A stretch of 64,000 bases of DNA, from the NCBI GenBank assembly GCA_031398975.1, contig JANNOI010000001.1, positions 52,602 through 116,601 on the forward strand. The letters run 5' to 3'. The stretch is from JAKFWI01 sp031398975. Lineage in GTDB: Bacteria > Pseudomonadota > Alphaproteobacteria > Caulobacterales > Aquidulcibacteraceae. The notes under the pieces are model-generated. The model worked only from the letters and a program-made list of their open reading frames with translations. It searched no databases and was not told the DNA's origin. Below are positions 1 to 8,430 of this stretch, in pieces; the first letter of the stretch is position 1; every line of letters begins with the position of its first letter. Both the position numbers and the translations under genes were made by a program.

Positions 1-67
1 CGAACAAAAAGCGCGGCAGGCGCCGGCGCGCCAGCTCCCGGTAATCGAGGATTGAGGCCGCCTTCAC
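1..67 (-). CDS. lldD: FMN-dependent L-lactate dehydrogenase (LldD family), N-terminal fragment cut by window edge
   Basis: Only the first 22 codons lie in the window, read leftward from a GTG at 67. They spell VKAASILDYRELARRRLPRF and continue L-F, which matches the conserved beginning of LldD-type alpha-hydroxyacid dehydrogenases (a DYRELARRRLPRFLF-like start). These membrane-associated flavoenzymes oxidise L-lactate to pyruvate. No in-frame ATG precedes the GTG. A CAAGG lies about 6 bases upstream. An ATG at 84 with a good GGAGGCG opens only a six-codon frame that ends in a TGA overlapping the GTG, so it is either a tiny leader or chance. The gene is divergent from the GguC/AraD1 gene. Its place fits a pathway whose last products are pyruvate and L-lactate. 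Confidence 0.7.
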   Translation of the reverse strand, partial: MKAASILDYRELARRRLPRFLF

Positions 68-159
68 CGCGCCTTGCCTGTCATGTCTGATCGCCTCCGC
101 CCTTGCGCTTGTCCGTGTGGACGCCGTATAGCTGCCTGACTTTTGTCTGAGCAATACCG

Positions 160-1152
160 ATGGCGTTTTCCCTGGTGCAGTATCGTGATTCTTCGGATCG
201 CCGCGGGGTCGCGGCGATGGACGCGGCGGGAGACGCGCGCGAGATCGTGGGCGTGGAATCGACCTATGCGCTCGCCCGGGCCGCGGCGGAAGCGGGGCGC
301 AGTCTTGCGGCCCAGGCGGAGGCGTTCGGCTTCGGCGGTGCGGTCGATCTGACGCTCGCGGAGGCGCAGGGGCGCATGCTGGCGCCGATCGATCATCCCG
401 ATCCCGCGCATCTGCTTTTGTCCGGCACCGGGCTCACGCATCTGGGTTCTGCGGAAGGCCGCGACCGGATGCACCGCGCCGCCGCCGCGGGCCAACGCAC
501 CGACAGCATGAAGATGTTCCAGATGGGCCTCCAAGGCGGCAAGCCGCCTCCGGGCGAGATCGGCGTGCAGCCGGAATGGTTTTACAAAGGCTCCGGGGCC
601 GCGCTTGCAGGCCCGGGGCAGGCGCTGGTTTCGCCCGCATTCGCGCTGGATTTTGGCGAGGAGCCGGAATTGGCCGGCATCTATCTGATCGGGCCGGACG
701 GAACGCCGTTGCGCCTGGGCTTCGCGCTGGCCAACGAATTCTCCGATCATGTCACGGAGCGCGGCAATTATCTCTGGCTCGCCCATTCCAAACTTCGCCC
801 TGCCGCGCTCGGCCCCGAACTGCGCACGGGCCCGCCCCCGCCCCGCATCGAGGGGATGAGCCGCATTTACCGCGCGGGCGCGGTGTTGTGGGAAAAATCG
901 TTCGCCACCGGCGAGGAGGCGATGTCGCACAGCATCGACAATCTGGAGCGGCATCATTTCAAATATCCCCTGTTCCGCCGCCCCGGCGATGTGCATGTGC
1001 ATTTCTTCGGGACGGCCACCTTGTCCTTTTCCGACGGGGTGCGGGCGCAGGCGGGGGATGTGTTCGAGGTGTCGGGCGCGCCGTTCCGGTTCGCGGTGCG
1101 CAATCCGGTGGCGGTGGCGCAAGAGGCCTGGCCGGGCGTGCGCGCGCTCTGA
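160..1152 (+). CDS. GguC/AraD1-type fumarylacetoacetate-hydrolase-fold sugar-acid enzyme
   Basis: The 330-residue protein resembles the GguC/AraD1 family, a branch of the fumarylacetoacetate hydrolase (FAH) superfamily found in sugar-acid operons. Conserved blocks visible include VESTYALARAAA near residue 25, the HLLLSGTGLTHLGSAEGRD block around 85-105, QPEWFYKGSG around 140 and RGNYLWLAHSKLRP around 200. The family is linked to dehydration or cleavage of 2-keto-3-deoxy sugar acids. In the diketo L-fucose and L-rhamnose routes a FAH-fold enzyme hydrolyses the 2,4-diketo-3-deoxy acid to pyruvate and L-lactate, and this is my best guess for its job here. It faces the GH59 gene tail to tail with a 5-base gap. 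A TTGTCTGA half-site lies at 143-150, just before the start. Confidence 0.75.
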   Translation: MAFSLVQYRDSSDRRGVAAMDAAGDAREIVGVESTYALARAAAEAGRSLAAQAEAFGFGGAVDLTLAEAQGRMLAPIDHPDPAHLLLSGTGLTHLGSAEGRDRMHRAAAAGQRTDSMKMFQMGLQGGKPPPGEIGVQPEWFYKGSGAALAGPGQALVSPAFALDFGEEPELAGIYLIGPDGTPLRLGFALANEFSDHVTERGNYLWLAHSKLRPAALGPELRTGPPPPRIEGMSRIYRAGAVLWEKSFATGEEAMSHSIDNLERHHFKYPLFRRPGDVHVHFFGTATLSFSDGVRAQAGDVFEVSGAPFRFAVRNPVAVAQEAWPGVRAL

Positions 1153-1157
1153 GGCGT

Positions 1158-3419
1158 CTATGGCGGCGGCGTCTGGGGGTTCGGAGTGGCGTATTGCGTG
1201 GCGCCGGGCCCAGTCCCGTGCGCATTCGCGCCGAGCACTTCGAACTGGTAGGTCTGTCCGTTCGTCAGCGTACGGAAATTGTGCTCGAGCGCGCCCTCGA
1301 CCGTGACGGTGGCGTCCCAGATCCCGGGCTTGGTCCCGATCCGCACCAGATAGCGCGTGGCGTCGGGAACCGCGCTCCAAGAGAGGCGCACCGCCTTGTC
1401 GTTCGCCGCCGGCACGAACACGCGCGGCGCCTGCGTGGGCGGAGCCTTCGCGGCGGGCGCAGGCAGGGCGGTGACGATGGGCGCGCCTTCAGACACCGCC
1501 TGCACGGCGAAATCGTCAAAGCGCGCAGCGCCCCAGCCCGATCCGACGCCGGCCTGACCCGCGCCGTGGCGGCTGTCGCGGATGGACAGCACTTGGCGCC
1601 CATCGATCAGGCCGGTGATCTCGTCCCCCTGCACTTTAAGCGCGATCGCACGCCAGGCGTCGCCGCGCCCGGGGCCGGCGTTCCCGCTGGCGAGCGGGGG
1701 GGCTTTCACCGCGGCGAGCAGGTCCCAGGCCCCGTTTGCCCGCACCCGGAACTGGTAGCCCTGCATCTGCCCGTCCGAGCTGACTTTGGAAACCCGCGCC
1801 AGCACGCTGACATAGTTTTCCCCCTCCGGCTCGCCCGCCGCCGAGACGGTGTAATCGCGCCAGTCCGGCGCGCCGACGAGGCTTGCCGCGCCGAGTTCGG
1901 CCATGGTCACCCAATAGGTCCAAGGGATCGGCGCCTGGAGCGTGCGCTGGTGCAGGCAGCCGCCCGCGCGACCGGCCCCGCAAGGGGCGATCTCGAAGGC
2001 GCCGTTCACGTCGTAGAAATAGCGCGGCGCCCCGGAGGTTTGGCGCTCGAAGCTTTCGGCGAACGGCGCGGGGAAGGGCGCGTCGGCGGGCGCGATTGCT
2101 GCGCCCTTGCCCTGGCCTTTGGTGGTGGAGAGGGTGTAGAGGCTGTTGGCCGCTGCGCGCAGGCGATAGCGCCCGGCCTTCGGCCTTATCGTCGCTATAC
2201 GGACGAAGTGGGATTGCGCGTCGCTGCGCCAGACCTGAACGGGCCCGCGCGAGAGCCCCTCGCCCACCACGAACTCGAAATCCTGCGGCCCTTGCGCGGC
2301 CAGCGTTTCGATCACGACGCTATAATTGCGCCCCCCGCGTAGCGTGACATAGCTCCCGACATCGGCCAGGACGCCGCTCGCGCGGTCGAGGTATCGCCAG
2401 CCGGGCTTGGTGAATTGGGTCGTGTGCGCCACCACCCAGAGCGGGGACATCACCTTATAATGGCCCGACCAGGGCCGGTTCGCGCGCATGAGGCCGGCGT
2501 TGGGGAGTTCCAACGTGTCATAATAGGCGGTGACGAGGTTCCAGATATTGGTCGATGTCAGGCGTCCCTGGATGTAATTGCGGTTCAGCAGTTCGGCCAA
2601 GGGCGGCGATTGCTCCCCGCGCGCGCCCCAGGAATCGCTCCAGGGCCCGTCCTCGCTGGACCATATCGGCTTGCCCCAAAGGGCTGACTTCTCCCTCGCC
2701 TTGGCGGTGCTTTGAAAGCGAGGATAATGGCTGGCGATGATGTCGACCGCCTCGCGCACGGCGGGGTCGCGCTCCATCGTGTCCACGATCGTCCATTCAT
2801 TGACGAGATCGTCGGCGGCGATCTTGGTGTCGAGGCCGGCGGCGTCCAGCGCGCGGCGCAGGGTGACGATGAAGGCGGGGTCCATGCGGGTCTCGTTCCA
2901 GATCCCCAACGTGTCGATCTTGAGCCCGTGCACACGCTTGGCGCCGGCCACGAAGTTCACGAGGTAGCGCGCCGTCGCCTCGGAATTTGCTTTGCCCACC
3001 CAGCCCGGAAAGTTCCAGGCGAGCGCGTGCAGCGTGATGTCAGGATTGCGCCGCTTGGCCTCCTTCATCAGCCACCATTGATAGCCGCGCGTGTAATCCT
3101 CCTCGTCGGGGGTGCGCATGTGGGTGGGCTCGGCGCCTTCGGTGGCGTTGCCTTCGCTGCCGATCTCGACTTTCAGGGCGTGTAGGGAGGCGCCGTATTG
3201 GGGCTTGAACAGGTAATCGAGGATTTGCGCGCGCTGGGGCTCGGGATAATCCACCAGCAGGCGCGAGGTCGCCCCGCCCCCGGACGTGGCGCCCACGCCG
3301 TCAAAGCGCCCCCCCGGCCCCGAGGCGTCCAGCACCACCTGCACCGGCGCGCCCGCAGCCGCCGCCGTCCCTGCGCACGCGATTATGGCCGCCGCCGCCG
3401 CAAAAATCGCCCCTCGCAT
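1158..3419 (-). CDS. Secreted glycoside hydrolase family 59 (galactocerebrosidase-like) with C-terminal fibronectin type III domain
   Basis: The protein clearly belongs to GH59, the family of human galactosylceramidase. Near the N-terminus it has GGRFDGVGATSGGGATSRLL followed by YPEPQRAQILDYLFKP, then EPTHM, YQWWLMKEAKRRNPDI and WNFPGWVGK, all family hallmarks. With the start chosen at 3419 the general acid/base would be E176 in GIWNETRMD and the nucleophile E256 in IWSSEDGPW. A downstream ATG is preferred over the one at 3473 because AGGGAGGG stands just upstream and a clean signal peptide (MRGAIFAAAAAIIACAGTAAA) follows. The 753 residues end in a fibronectin type III-like domain (VRLSWSAVPDATRYLV). 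It probably acts outside the cytoplasm on beta-galactosides. Bacterial substrates of this family are poorly known. Divergent from the GH35 gene. Confidence 0.9.
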   Translation of the reverse strand: MRGAIFAAAAAIIACAGTAAAAGAPVQVVLDASGPGGRFDGVGATSGGGATSRLLVDYPEPQRAQILDYLFKPQYGASLHALKVEIGSEGNATEGAEPTHMRTPDEEDYTRGYQWWLMKEAKRRNPDITLHALAWNFPGWVGKANSEATARYLVNFVAGAKRVHGLKIDTLGIWNETRMDPAFIVTLRRALDAAGLDTKIAADDLVNEWTIVDTMERDPAVREAVDIIASHYPRFQSTAKAREKSALWGKPIWSSEDGPWSDSWGARGEQSPPLAELLNRNYIQGRLTSTNIWNLVTAYYDTLELPNAGLMRANRPWSGHYKVMSPLWVVAHTTQFTKPGWRYLDRASGVLADVGSYVTLRGGRNYSVVIETLAAQGPQDFEFVVGEGLSRGPVQVWRSDAQSHFVRIATIRPKAGRYRLRAAANSLYTLSTTKGQGKGAAIAPADAPFPAPFAESFERQTSGAPRYFYDVNGAFEIAPCGAGRAGGCLHQRTLQAPIPWTYWVTMAELGAASLVGAPDWRDYTVSAAGEPEGENYVSVLARVSKVSSDGQMQGYQFRVRANGAWDLLAAVKAPPLASGNAGPGRGDAWRAIALKVQGDEITGLIDGRQVLSIRDSRHGAGQAGVGSGWGAARFDDFAVQAVSEGAPIVTALPAPAAKAPPTQAPRVFVPAANDKAVRLSWSAVPDATRYLVRIGTKPGIWDATVTVEGALEHNFRTLTNGQTYQFEVLGANAHGTGPGATQYATPNPQTPPP

Positions 3420-3468
3420 GCGCGCCCTCCCTGAACTTGCCCGTACGCTGACAGATGACGGAAGGTTC

Positions 3469-3494
3469 GACAATCAAAATTGAGACATACGTCT
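3469..3494. promoter_or_regulatory. Candidate operator between the GH59 and GH35 genes
   Basis: This AT-rich patch in the GH59/GH35 divergent region contains GACAATC (a TTGTC half-site on the minus strand), GAGAC at 3482-3486 and the near-palindrome AGACATACGTCT at 3483-3494. The same GTCTC/TTGTC half-sites recur near other genes of the island. Assignment to the local IclR regulator is inference. Confidence 0.4.
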
Positions 3495-3549
3495 TAACAT
3501 GCGATCGCCCAGGCGGTAGCCTGCAGCCAACGAGAAGCGCGAGGGAAAA

Positions 3550-6429
3550 ATGGCGATCCGGACTTCGAGACGCGCCTTGATTGCGGGCGCCGCGGGCGTG
3601 GCGGGCGTGGCGGGCCTTGGCGGCGCGGGCGTCACGCCCCTGGCCTGGGCCAAGGCGGGGGGCTCTCAAACGCTTTCGCTGCGGCCGAGCGCGTTCGTGA
3701 TCGACGGCAAGCCGGTTTTCCTGACCTTCGGCTCGGTGGATTATTTCCGCTGCCCGCGCGAATTGTGGCGCGACCGGCTGCTGCGGGCCAAGCGCGCGGG
3801 CGTCAACGCCATCGCCTTCTACGTCGCCTGGAATTTCCACGAGCGCGAGGACGGCGTGTTCACCTTCGAGGGTGACGCCGATCTCGGCGCCTTCATTGAC
3901 ACCTGTCAGGCGCTCGGCCTTTACGCTTTCCCCCGCGTGGGGCCGTTCATCTGCGCGGAATGGGAGGGAGGGGGGCATCCGGCCTGGCTGACCACGAAGC
4001 CGGGGATCGAACTGCGCACGCAGAACGAAGCCACCCTCTTTTATGTGCGCCGCTGGTTCGGCGCGCTCATGGGCGTGCTTGCGCCGCGGCAGGTCACGCG
4101 CGGGGGCCCGATCGTGATGGTGCAGCAGGAGAACGAGTATTTCTTCGTCGGCCGCGAGCGGGTGCGCGACTACCAGGCGAGCCTGGTGCTGTTCCTGCGC
4201 GAGTTCGGCATCGAGGTTCCCATCAGCGATTGCAATGGCGCACGCGCCGAGACGCGGATCCCCGGATCGATGGCGACGCTCAATGGCGGGGGCTCCGAAA
4301 ACATCCGTACCCTGCGCAAATTGCAACCCGACAAGCCTGCCGTCATCAGCGAGCTTTACACCGATTACATCACCATGTGGGGCTGGCCGGTGAATTCCTA
4401 CCCCACCACGGGCCATGTGTTGCATCAGGCGATGGACACCTTGGCCGAGGGCGGGATGATCGCCTGGTTCATGTTCCATGGCGGCACCAATTTCGGCTAT
4501 TGGGCCAGCACGAGTTGGAAGTCGGATCAATCTTTCGTGACCACCCGCTATTACAGCCGCGGGCCGATCGCGGAGGGCGGCGCGTTCAATCCGACCTATT
4601 ACGCCGCGAAGTCCGTAAGCCTGTTGGCCTCCAATCTCGGCGCGTTCCTGGCGGAAGGCGCGCCGGGGCCCGCGCCCGTCGCGGTCGCGGGGCCGGTGCA
4701 GGCGCGCGCGATCCTTGGCCCCCGCGGGGCGCTCGTGTTTGTCTTGCCGGAGCAGCCCGAGGCGGTCGCCATGGTGTACCATACCGACAATAGCGGCGGC
4801 CCGCTGATCCAACTTGGCGAAGACTGGCCGATGCCGGAGATCGCGTCCGCGGCGGGGGTGTTGCGTCTCGGTTCCGGCCGGGATGTGGAGTTGGCGGAGC
4901 CCTCCTCGACCCCGGTCGTGCTTCCGTGGCGTTTGGAGGTCGATCCGGGCCTGCGCATCGATTACGCCAACGCGACCTTGTTGGGCCTCGCCGGCGACCG
5001 CGCGCGGCGGGTGATCGTGTTGCGCGGCGGGGCGGGCCGGCGGGGGGTGATCGCGATCAACGGCCAGGAGGCGGAGTTCGTGTTCGGCGAGGAGCCGGTC
5101 CAAATCCCCGTGGCGGGAGCGCTGGTGCTGGCGGTGTCCACCACGCTGGCGGACCGGACGTGGTTCGCGGAGGGACGCGTGTTGATCGGGCCTACTTATG
5201 TCGGGGAGGCGCAAGGGGACCGCCATGTCTGCTTTCTCGACGGGTCGGGCGGCGTGATCACAGCGGTATCCAGGCGCGGGACGGTGACACGCCGAGAGAC
5301 GCCCCGCCAGGCGGCAGCGAGCGCGCATGTTCCGCTTACGGACTGGATTTCCTCGCCCCTGCCCGAGATCGCCGGCGGCGGGGAGGGGTGGCGCGCGCTC
5401 GCCGCGCCCGCCCCGGTGGAGACGTTCAAGGCTTATGCGGGCTACACGTGGTACGGCGCGCGCATACGCTCCGAGACGGCGCGGCGCACCGGACTTGTGT
5501 TCACCGCCGCCTCCGACCGGCTGACCGTGTTTGTCAATGGCGCGCGCATGGGCGTGTGGGGGCGGGGCGAGGGCGGCGAGCGCGACGCCCTGCCCATCGA
5601 TCTTGAAGCGGGCGAGAACGCGCTTGTGTTCCTGTGCGACAATATGGGCCGCCGGTCCGAGGGCGCCGAGCAGGACCGCAAGGGCATTGTCGGGCCGGCC
5701 TATATCGACGGTGCGCCCCGCCCGGTTCCGGTCCCGGTCTTGTCTGGTCCGGCCGCGCCGGTCACACAATCGTGGCGCTGGCAGACCTACAGACACTATT
5801 ACCCCGATGCGCCTCTGCAGCGCGCGACCTATACCGTCACGCCGAGGCCGGGCGAGGGGCTGATGCTGTCGCTGCGCTGGTTTCCCCATTATGCCTGGAT
5901 CAGCGTGGACGGGCAGGTGATCGCCGAGCATCCGGGCGATCTCGCGCTCGCGGACGGCACGGCCTTCAGCAGCCATGTCTTGGACCCTTACCTCAAAGGA
6001 CGCCCGGTCCGGATCGAGCTCGCCTATGCCGGAGGGCCCGTCGGCGATCTAAGCCGGCACGTCGGGCTGATCAGCTATCCCAAGGCCGGGGCGCTGGGGG
6101 ACTGGCGGTTTCGGGAATGGCGCGATCCGCTCCAAACCGGCCCCGCGCGCGCGGGCCAGCCCACCTGGTGGACCTGTACGTTCGACCGCCCGAGCGCGCC
6201 CGGCCCGCTCTTTCTGGCCACGAAGGGTCTTCGCAAGGGCCACGCTTATCTGAACGGGCGCGCGCTTGGCCGCTATTGGGAGATCGGGCCACAGCACGCG
6301 CTTTACATGCCCGAGCCCTGGTTCGCCGCGCGCAACACGCTGGTTATCTTCGACGAAGAGGGCGCCCGCCCAGACCAGACTTACATCCTGCGCGACGCGC
6401 GCGCCCCCACGCACTCTTTGGTGTTCTAA
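3550..6429 (+). CDS. Glycoside hydrolase family 35 beta-galactosidase, exported
   Basis: The 959-residue protein begins with a twin-arginine-like leader (RTSRRALIAGAAGVAG, ending near AWAKA at 35), so it is probably exported folded. The TIM barrel carries GH35 signatures: YFRCPRELWRDRLLRAKRAG near 65-84, YVAWNFHE near 91-98, GPFICAEWEGGG near 131-142 and the acid/base motif QQENEY, with E196 the likely proton donor. E268 in VISELYTDY is the likely nucleophile, and MFHGGTNFGYW lies further along. C-terminal beta-sandwich domains follow, including a late jelly-roll with KGHAYLNGRALGRYW typical of GH35. It would remove terminal beta-galactose from oligo- or polysaccharides. It ends 6 bases from the convergent beta-helix gene and shares its promoter region with the GH59 gene. 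Confidence 0.9.
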   Translation: MAIRTSRRALIAGAAGVAGVAGLGGAGVTPLAWAKAGGSQTLSLRPSAFVIDGKPVFLTFGSVDYFRCPRELWRDRLLRAKRAGVNAIAFYVAWNFHEREDGVFTFEGDADLGAFIDTCQALGLYAFPRVGPFICAEWEGGGHPAWLTTKPGIELRTQNEATLFYVRRWFGALMGVLAPRQVTRGGPIVMVQQENEYFFVGRERVRDYQASLVLFLREFGIEVPISDCNGARAETRIPGSMATLNGGGSENIRTLRKLQPDKPAVISELYTDYITMWGWPVNSYPTTGHVLHQAMDTLAEGGMIAWFMFHGGTNFGYWASTSWKSDQSFVTTRYYSRGPIAEGGAFNPTYYAAKSVSLLASNLGAFLAEGAPGPAPVAVAGPVQARAILGPRGALVFVLPEQPEAVAMVYHTDNSGGPLIQLGEDWPMPEIASAAGVLRLGSGRDVELAEPSSTPVVLPWRLEVDPGLRIDYANATLLGLAGDRARRVIVLRGGAGRRGVIAINGQEAEFVFGEEPVQIPVAGALVLAVSTTLADRTWFAEGRVLIGPTYVGEAQGDRHVCFLDGSGGVITAVSRRGTVTRRETPRQAAASAHVPLTDWISSPLPEIAGGGEGWRALAAPAPVETFKAYAGYTWYGARIRSETARRTGLVFTAASDRLTVFVNGARMGVWGRGEGGERDALPIDLEAGENALVFLCDNMGRRSEGAEQDRKGIVGPAYIDGAPRPVPVPVLSGPAAPVTQSWRWQTYRHYYPDAPLQRATYTVTPRPGEGLMLSLRWFPHYAWISVDGQVIAEHPGDLALADGTAFSSHVLDPYLKGRPVRIELAYAGGPVGDLSRHVGLISYPKAGALGDWRFREWRDPLQTGPARAGQPTWWTCTFDRPSAPGPLFLATKGLRKGHAYLNGRALGRYWEIGPQHALYMPEPWFAARNTLVIFDEEGARPDQTYILRDARAPTHSLVF

Positions 6430-6435
6430 GTCTTA

Positions 6436-8421
6436 TCAGGGCGCGCCCGCGGCCCCCAGCAGGCCCCGATAGGCGGGCTCAAGGCCCGCTTTGTCGATGA
6501 TGGCCTGGACCGCCGCCGGCGGTTTGCCAGGGAAGTAAAGGATCGGGTTTTCGATCGTGTTCAGCCCGGTCTTGGCCCCGAAGCCGTTCTTGCCGGGCTG
6601 GCAGGTGTTGTAGAAGGCGCCGTTATGGCTGTAATTGCCGCTAAAGCGGTTGTCGTAATTGTTGGATAGCGCGCCGCAATTGGTCTGGCCGAAAAAGGTC
6701 GCGTCCGCGACCACGTTGCCTGTCACCGTGTATCCGCTCGTGCCCTCGTCGAGATAGATCCCGCCCACATAGACGCGGCGCACGTCGTGCACATAATTGC
6801 CGATGATGGTCGATCCCGGCTGCGCGCCGAGCGTGTAGACGGCGCCGCCATCGGCCATACGCGTCTGGTGTCTGGAGATGTCATTGTAGCGGATATGGTT
6901 GGCGGCGTTGATCGTCGGGTGCTTGAACCCGGAATGGCCCCCGGCGTCGATCCAGCCCCAGCCATAACCGACCGAGATGGCCGAATAGCTCAGGTTCCGG
7001 AGCACATTATGCTCCACCACCGTCTCGCGCACGTGCCCCACGAAAACGCCCAGCGTGTCGAAGAATTCCGCCGCCGCGCCGTCGATCACATTGTTGGCGA
7101 CGCGCACGTCGCGGGTGATGCGCGGGCTCGCGCATGCCGCCACATCCCCGCACGGGTGGTGATCCTCCACCGCCACCCCGCCCACCTGCACGCCGGAGCC
7201 CGAAATGTCTGTAAACAGATTGCCCTCCACGCGCGCGCCCTGCACGCCGCGGATGAGCGCCAGACCCGTCGCCCCCAGATGCGCAAACCGGTTTCCCTCG
7301 AGCGCCACCGCGCGCGCGAACTCCACCGACACCGCGGCGGGCACATAGTCGAGCCAGGTAAAATTCTCCGGATTGTAGAAGCCGATTCCGGGATCGGGGG
7401 CGACGATCGAGGTGTTGTCGAGGTCATGGCGGGTCAACAGAAAGAGGCCCGCCTGGAGAGAGGCGTAGCCGCCGACTTTCGCCGCCAGACTTTGATCCAG
7501 AAACCAGCCCGCATGCTCGAAGGCCAGCCCCTTGATCGTCACATTGCGCAGCAGGGCCCGCTCGCCGTCCCCGCGCAGGGTGAGCAGGCGCTCGGTCGAG
7601 CCCAACACGGCGCTAAGGGTCTCGGGCTTCTCCCCGGCGCGGGGGATGTAGAACACCGTAGGCCCCCCGCCCGCCACCGCGCCGGTGCGGTCCAGCACCC
7701 ATTGCCCCGGACGGGCGAGCAATTCGTAGGCGTTCTCGATATAGATGCCCACATCGACGCGTTGGCTGTTCTCGAAACATCCGCGCGCCACCCGGATTTC
7801 CTCGCGCGTCGCGCTTTCCACGGGGCACCGCGAAATCTGCCATTGCCACATCCGCACGAGCTCGATGTCCGTCAGGTTGCGGAAGCCCGAGATGTCGCCC
7901 TGCTCGGCGAAGCGGTAGCCGGTTTTGGTGATCTTGAGGCCTTCCAGCCTGTCCCGCGAGCGGGCCCGTTCCGCGCGGGCGCCGTTGACGTACAGCGTGC
8001 GGTAGGCGGCGGCGCTGGGGGCGGGGGCGGCCCAGATGTTGCGGGCGGGGTCGTGCAGGCGCCAGCCTGTCACCGCGACGCCCCCGCTGATCACCGGTCG
8101 CGCGCCAGGCGCGGCTTGCCAGATGATCTTGTGCCCGTTGCGGCCGCTGTCGCTGACGCGCGCGCTTTCGACCAGCTCGATCGGGCGGGTCCGGGCGTAG
8201 GTTCCGTCGAGGAAGAGGATGCGGATGTCTTCGCGCTGGTTGCGGGCGGCGCGACGGGCGCGCTGCTGGGCGGCCTCGATCGTGCAGGGAGAGGCGCTGG
8301 CGCAGGCGGCGTCGGCCCGGCCCTGCGGGCTGACGTAAAAGTCTTTCGCCTCGGCAGGCCCCCACAGGCAGGCGGCCGCGACCAGCGCGAGAAGGAAACG
8401 AGTCAGGCCCATCGCACCCAT
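6436..8421 (-). CDS. Secreted right-handed beta-helix repeat protein (possible polysaccharide-active enzyme)
   Basis: A cleavable signal peptide (LTRFLLALVAAACLWGPAEA) precedes KDFYVSPQGRAD, the typical start of secreted right-handed parallel beta-helix proteins. The middle and C-terminal parts show the irregular beta-helix repeats with many Asn steps, such as LEGNRFAHLGATGLALI, ARVEGNLFTDISGSGVQVGG and RVANNVIDGAAAEFFDTLG. Proteins of this shape include lyases and glycoside hydrolases as well as binding proteins. I see no residues that fix the reaction. A second ATG three codons downstream has a slightly better ribosome site. Its placement among galactosidases suggests it acts on the same glycan. 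Paired GAGAC half-sites lie immediately upstream, inside the 3' end of the MFS gene. Confidence 0.75.
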   Translation of the reverse strand: MGAMGLTRFLLALVAAACLWGPAEAKDFYVSPQGRADAACASASPCTIEAAQQRARRAARNQREDIRILFLDGTYARTRPIELVESARVSDSGRNGHKIIWQAAPGARPVISGGVAVTGWRLHDPARNIWAAPAPSAAAYRTLYVNGARAERARSRDRLEGLKITKTGYRFAEQGDISGFRNLTDIELVRMWQWQISRCPVESATREEIRVARGCFENSQRVDVGIYIENAYELLARPGQWVLDRTGAVAGGGPTVFYIPRAGEKPETLSAVLGSTERLLTLRGDGERALLRNVTIKGLAFEHAGWFLDQSLAAKVGGYASLQAGLFLLTRHDLDNTSIVAPDPGIGFYNPENFTWLDYVPAAVSVEFARAVALEGNRFAHLGATGLALIRGVQGARVEGNLFTDISGSGVQVGGVAVEDHHPCGDVAACASPRITRDVRVANNVIDGAAAEFFDTLGVFVGHVRETVVEHNVLRNLSYSAISVGYGWGWIDAGGHSGFKHPTINAANHIRYNDISRHQTRMADGGAVYTLGAQPGSTIIGNYVHDVRRVYVGGIYLDEGTSGYTVTGNVVADATFFGQTNCGALSNNYDNRFSGNYSHNGAFYNTCQPGKNGFGAKTGLNTIENPILYFPGKPPAAVQAIIDKAGLEPAYRGLLGAAGAP

Positions 8422-8430
8422 ATGTCCGTA

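Noticed and set aside
65..84. A six-codon leader frame (ATG at 84) ahead of lldD
   Set aside because: The ribosome site is good but the peptide is too short to support a function. It is mentioned only with the start choice of lldD.
576..2342. A 588-residue plus-strand frame
   Set aside because: It is Arg-rich and overlaps the GguC/AraD1 gene in another frame and the GH59 gene on the other strand, both of which have strong family signatures.
3301..5976. An 891-residue minus-strand frame through the GH35 gene
   Set aside because: The opposite-strand GH35 gene is unambiguous. Long antisense frames are expected at this GC content.
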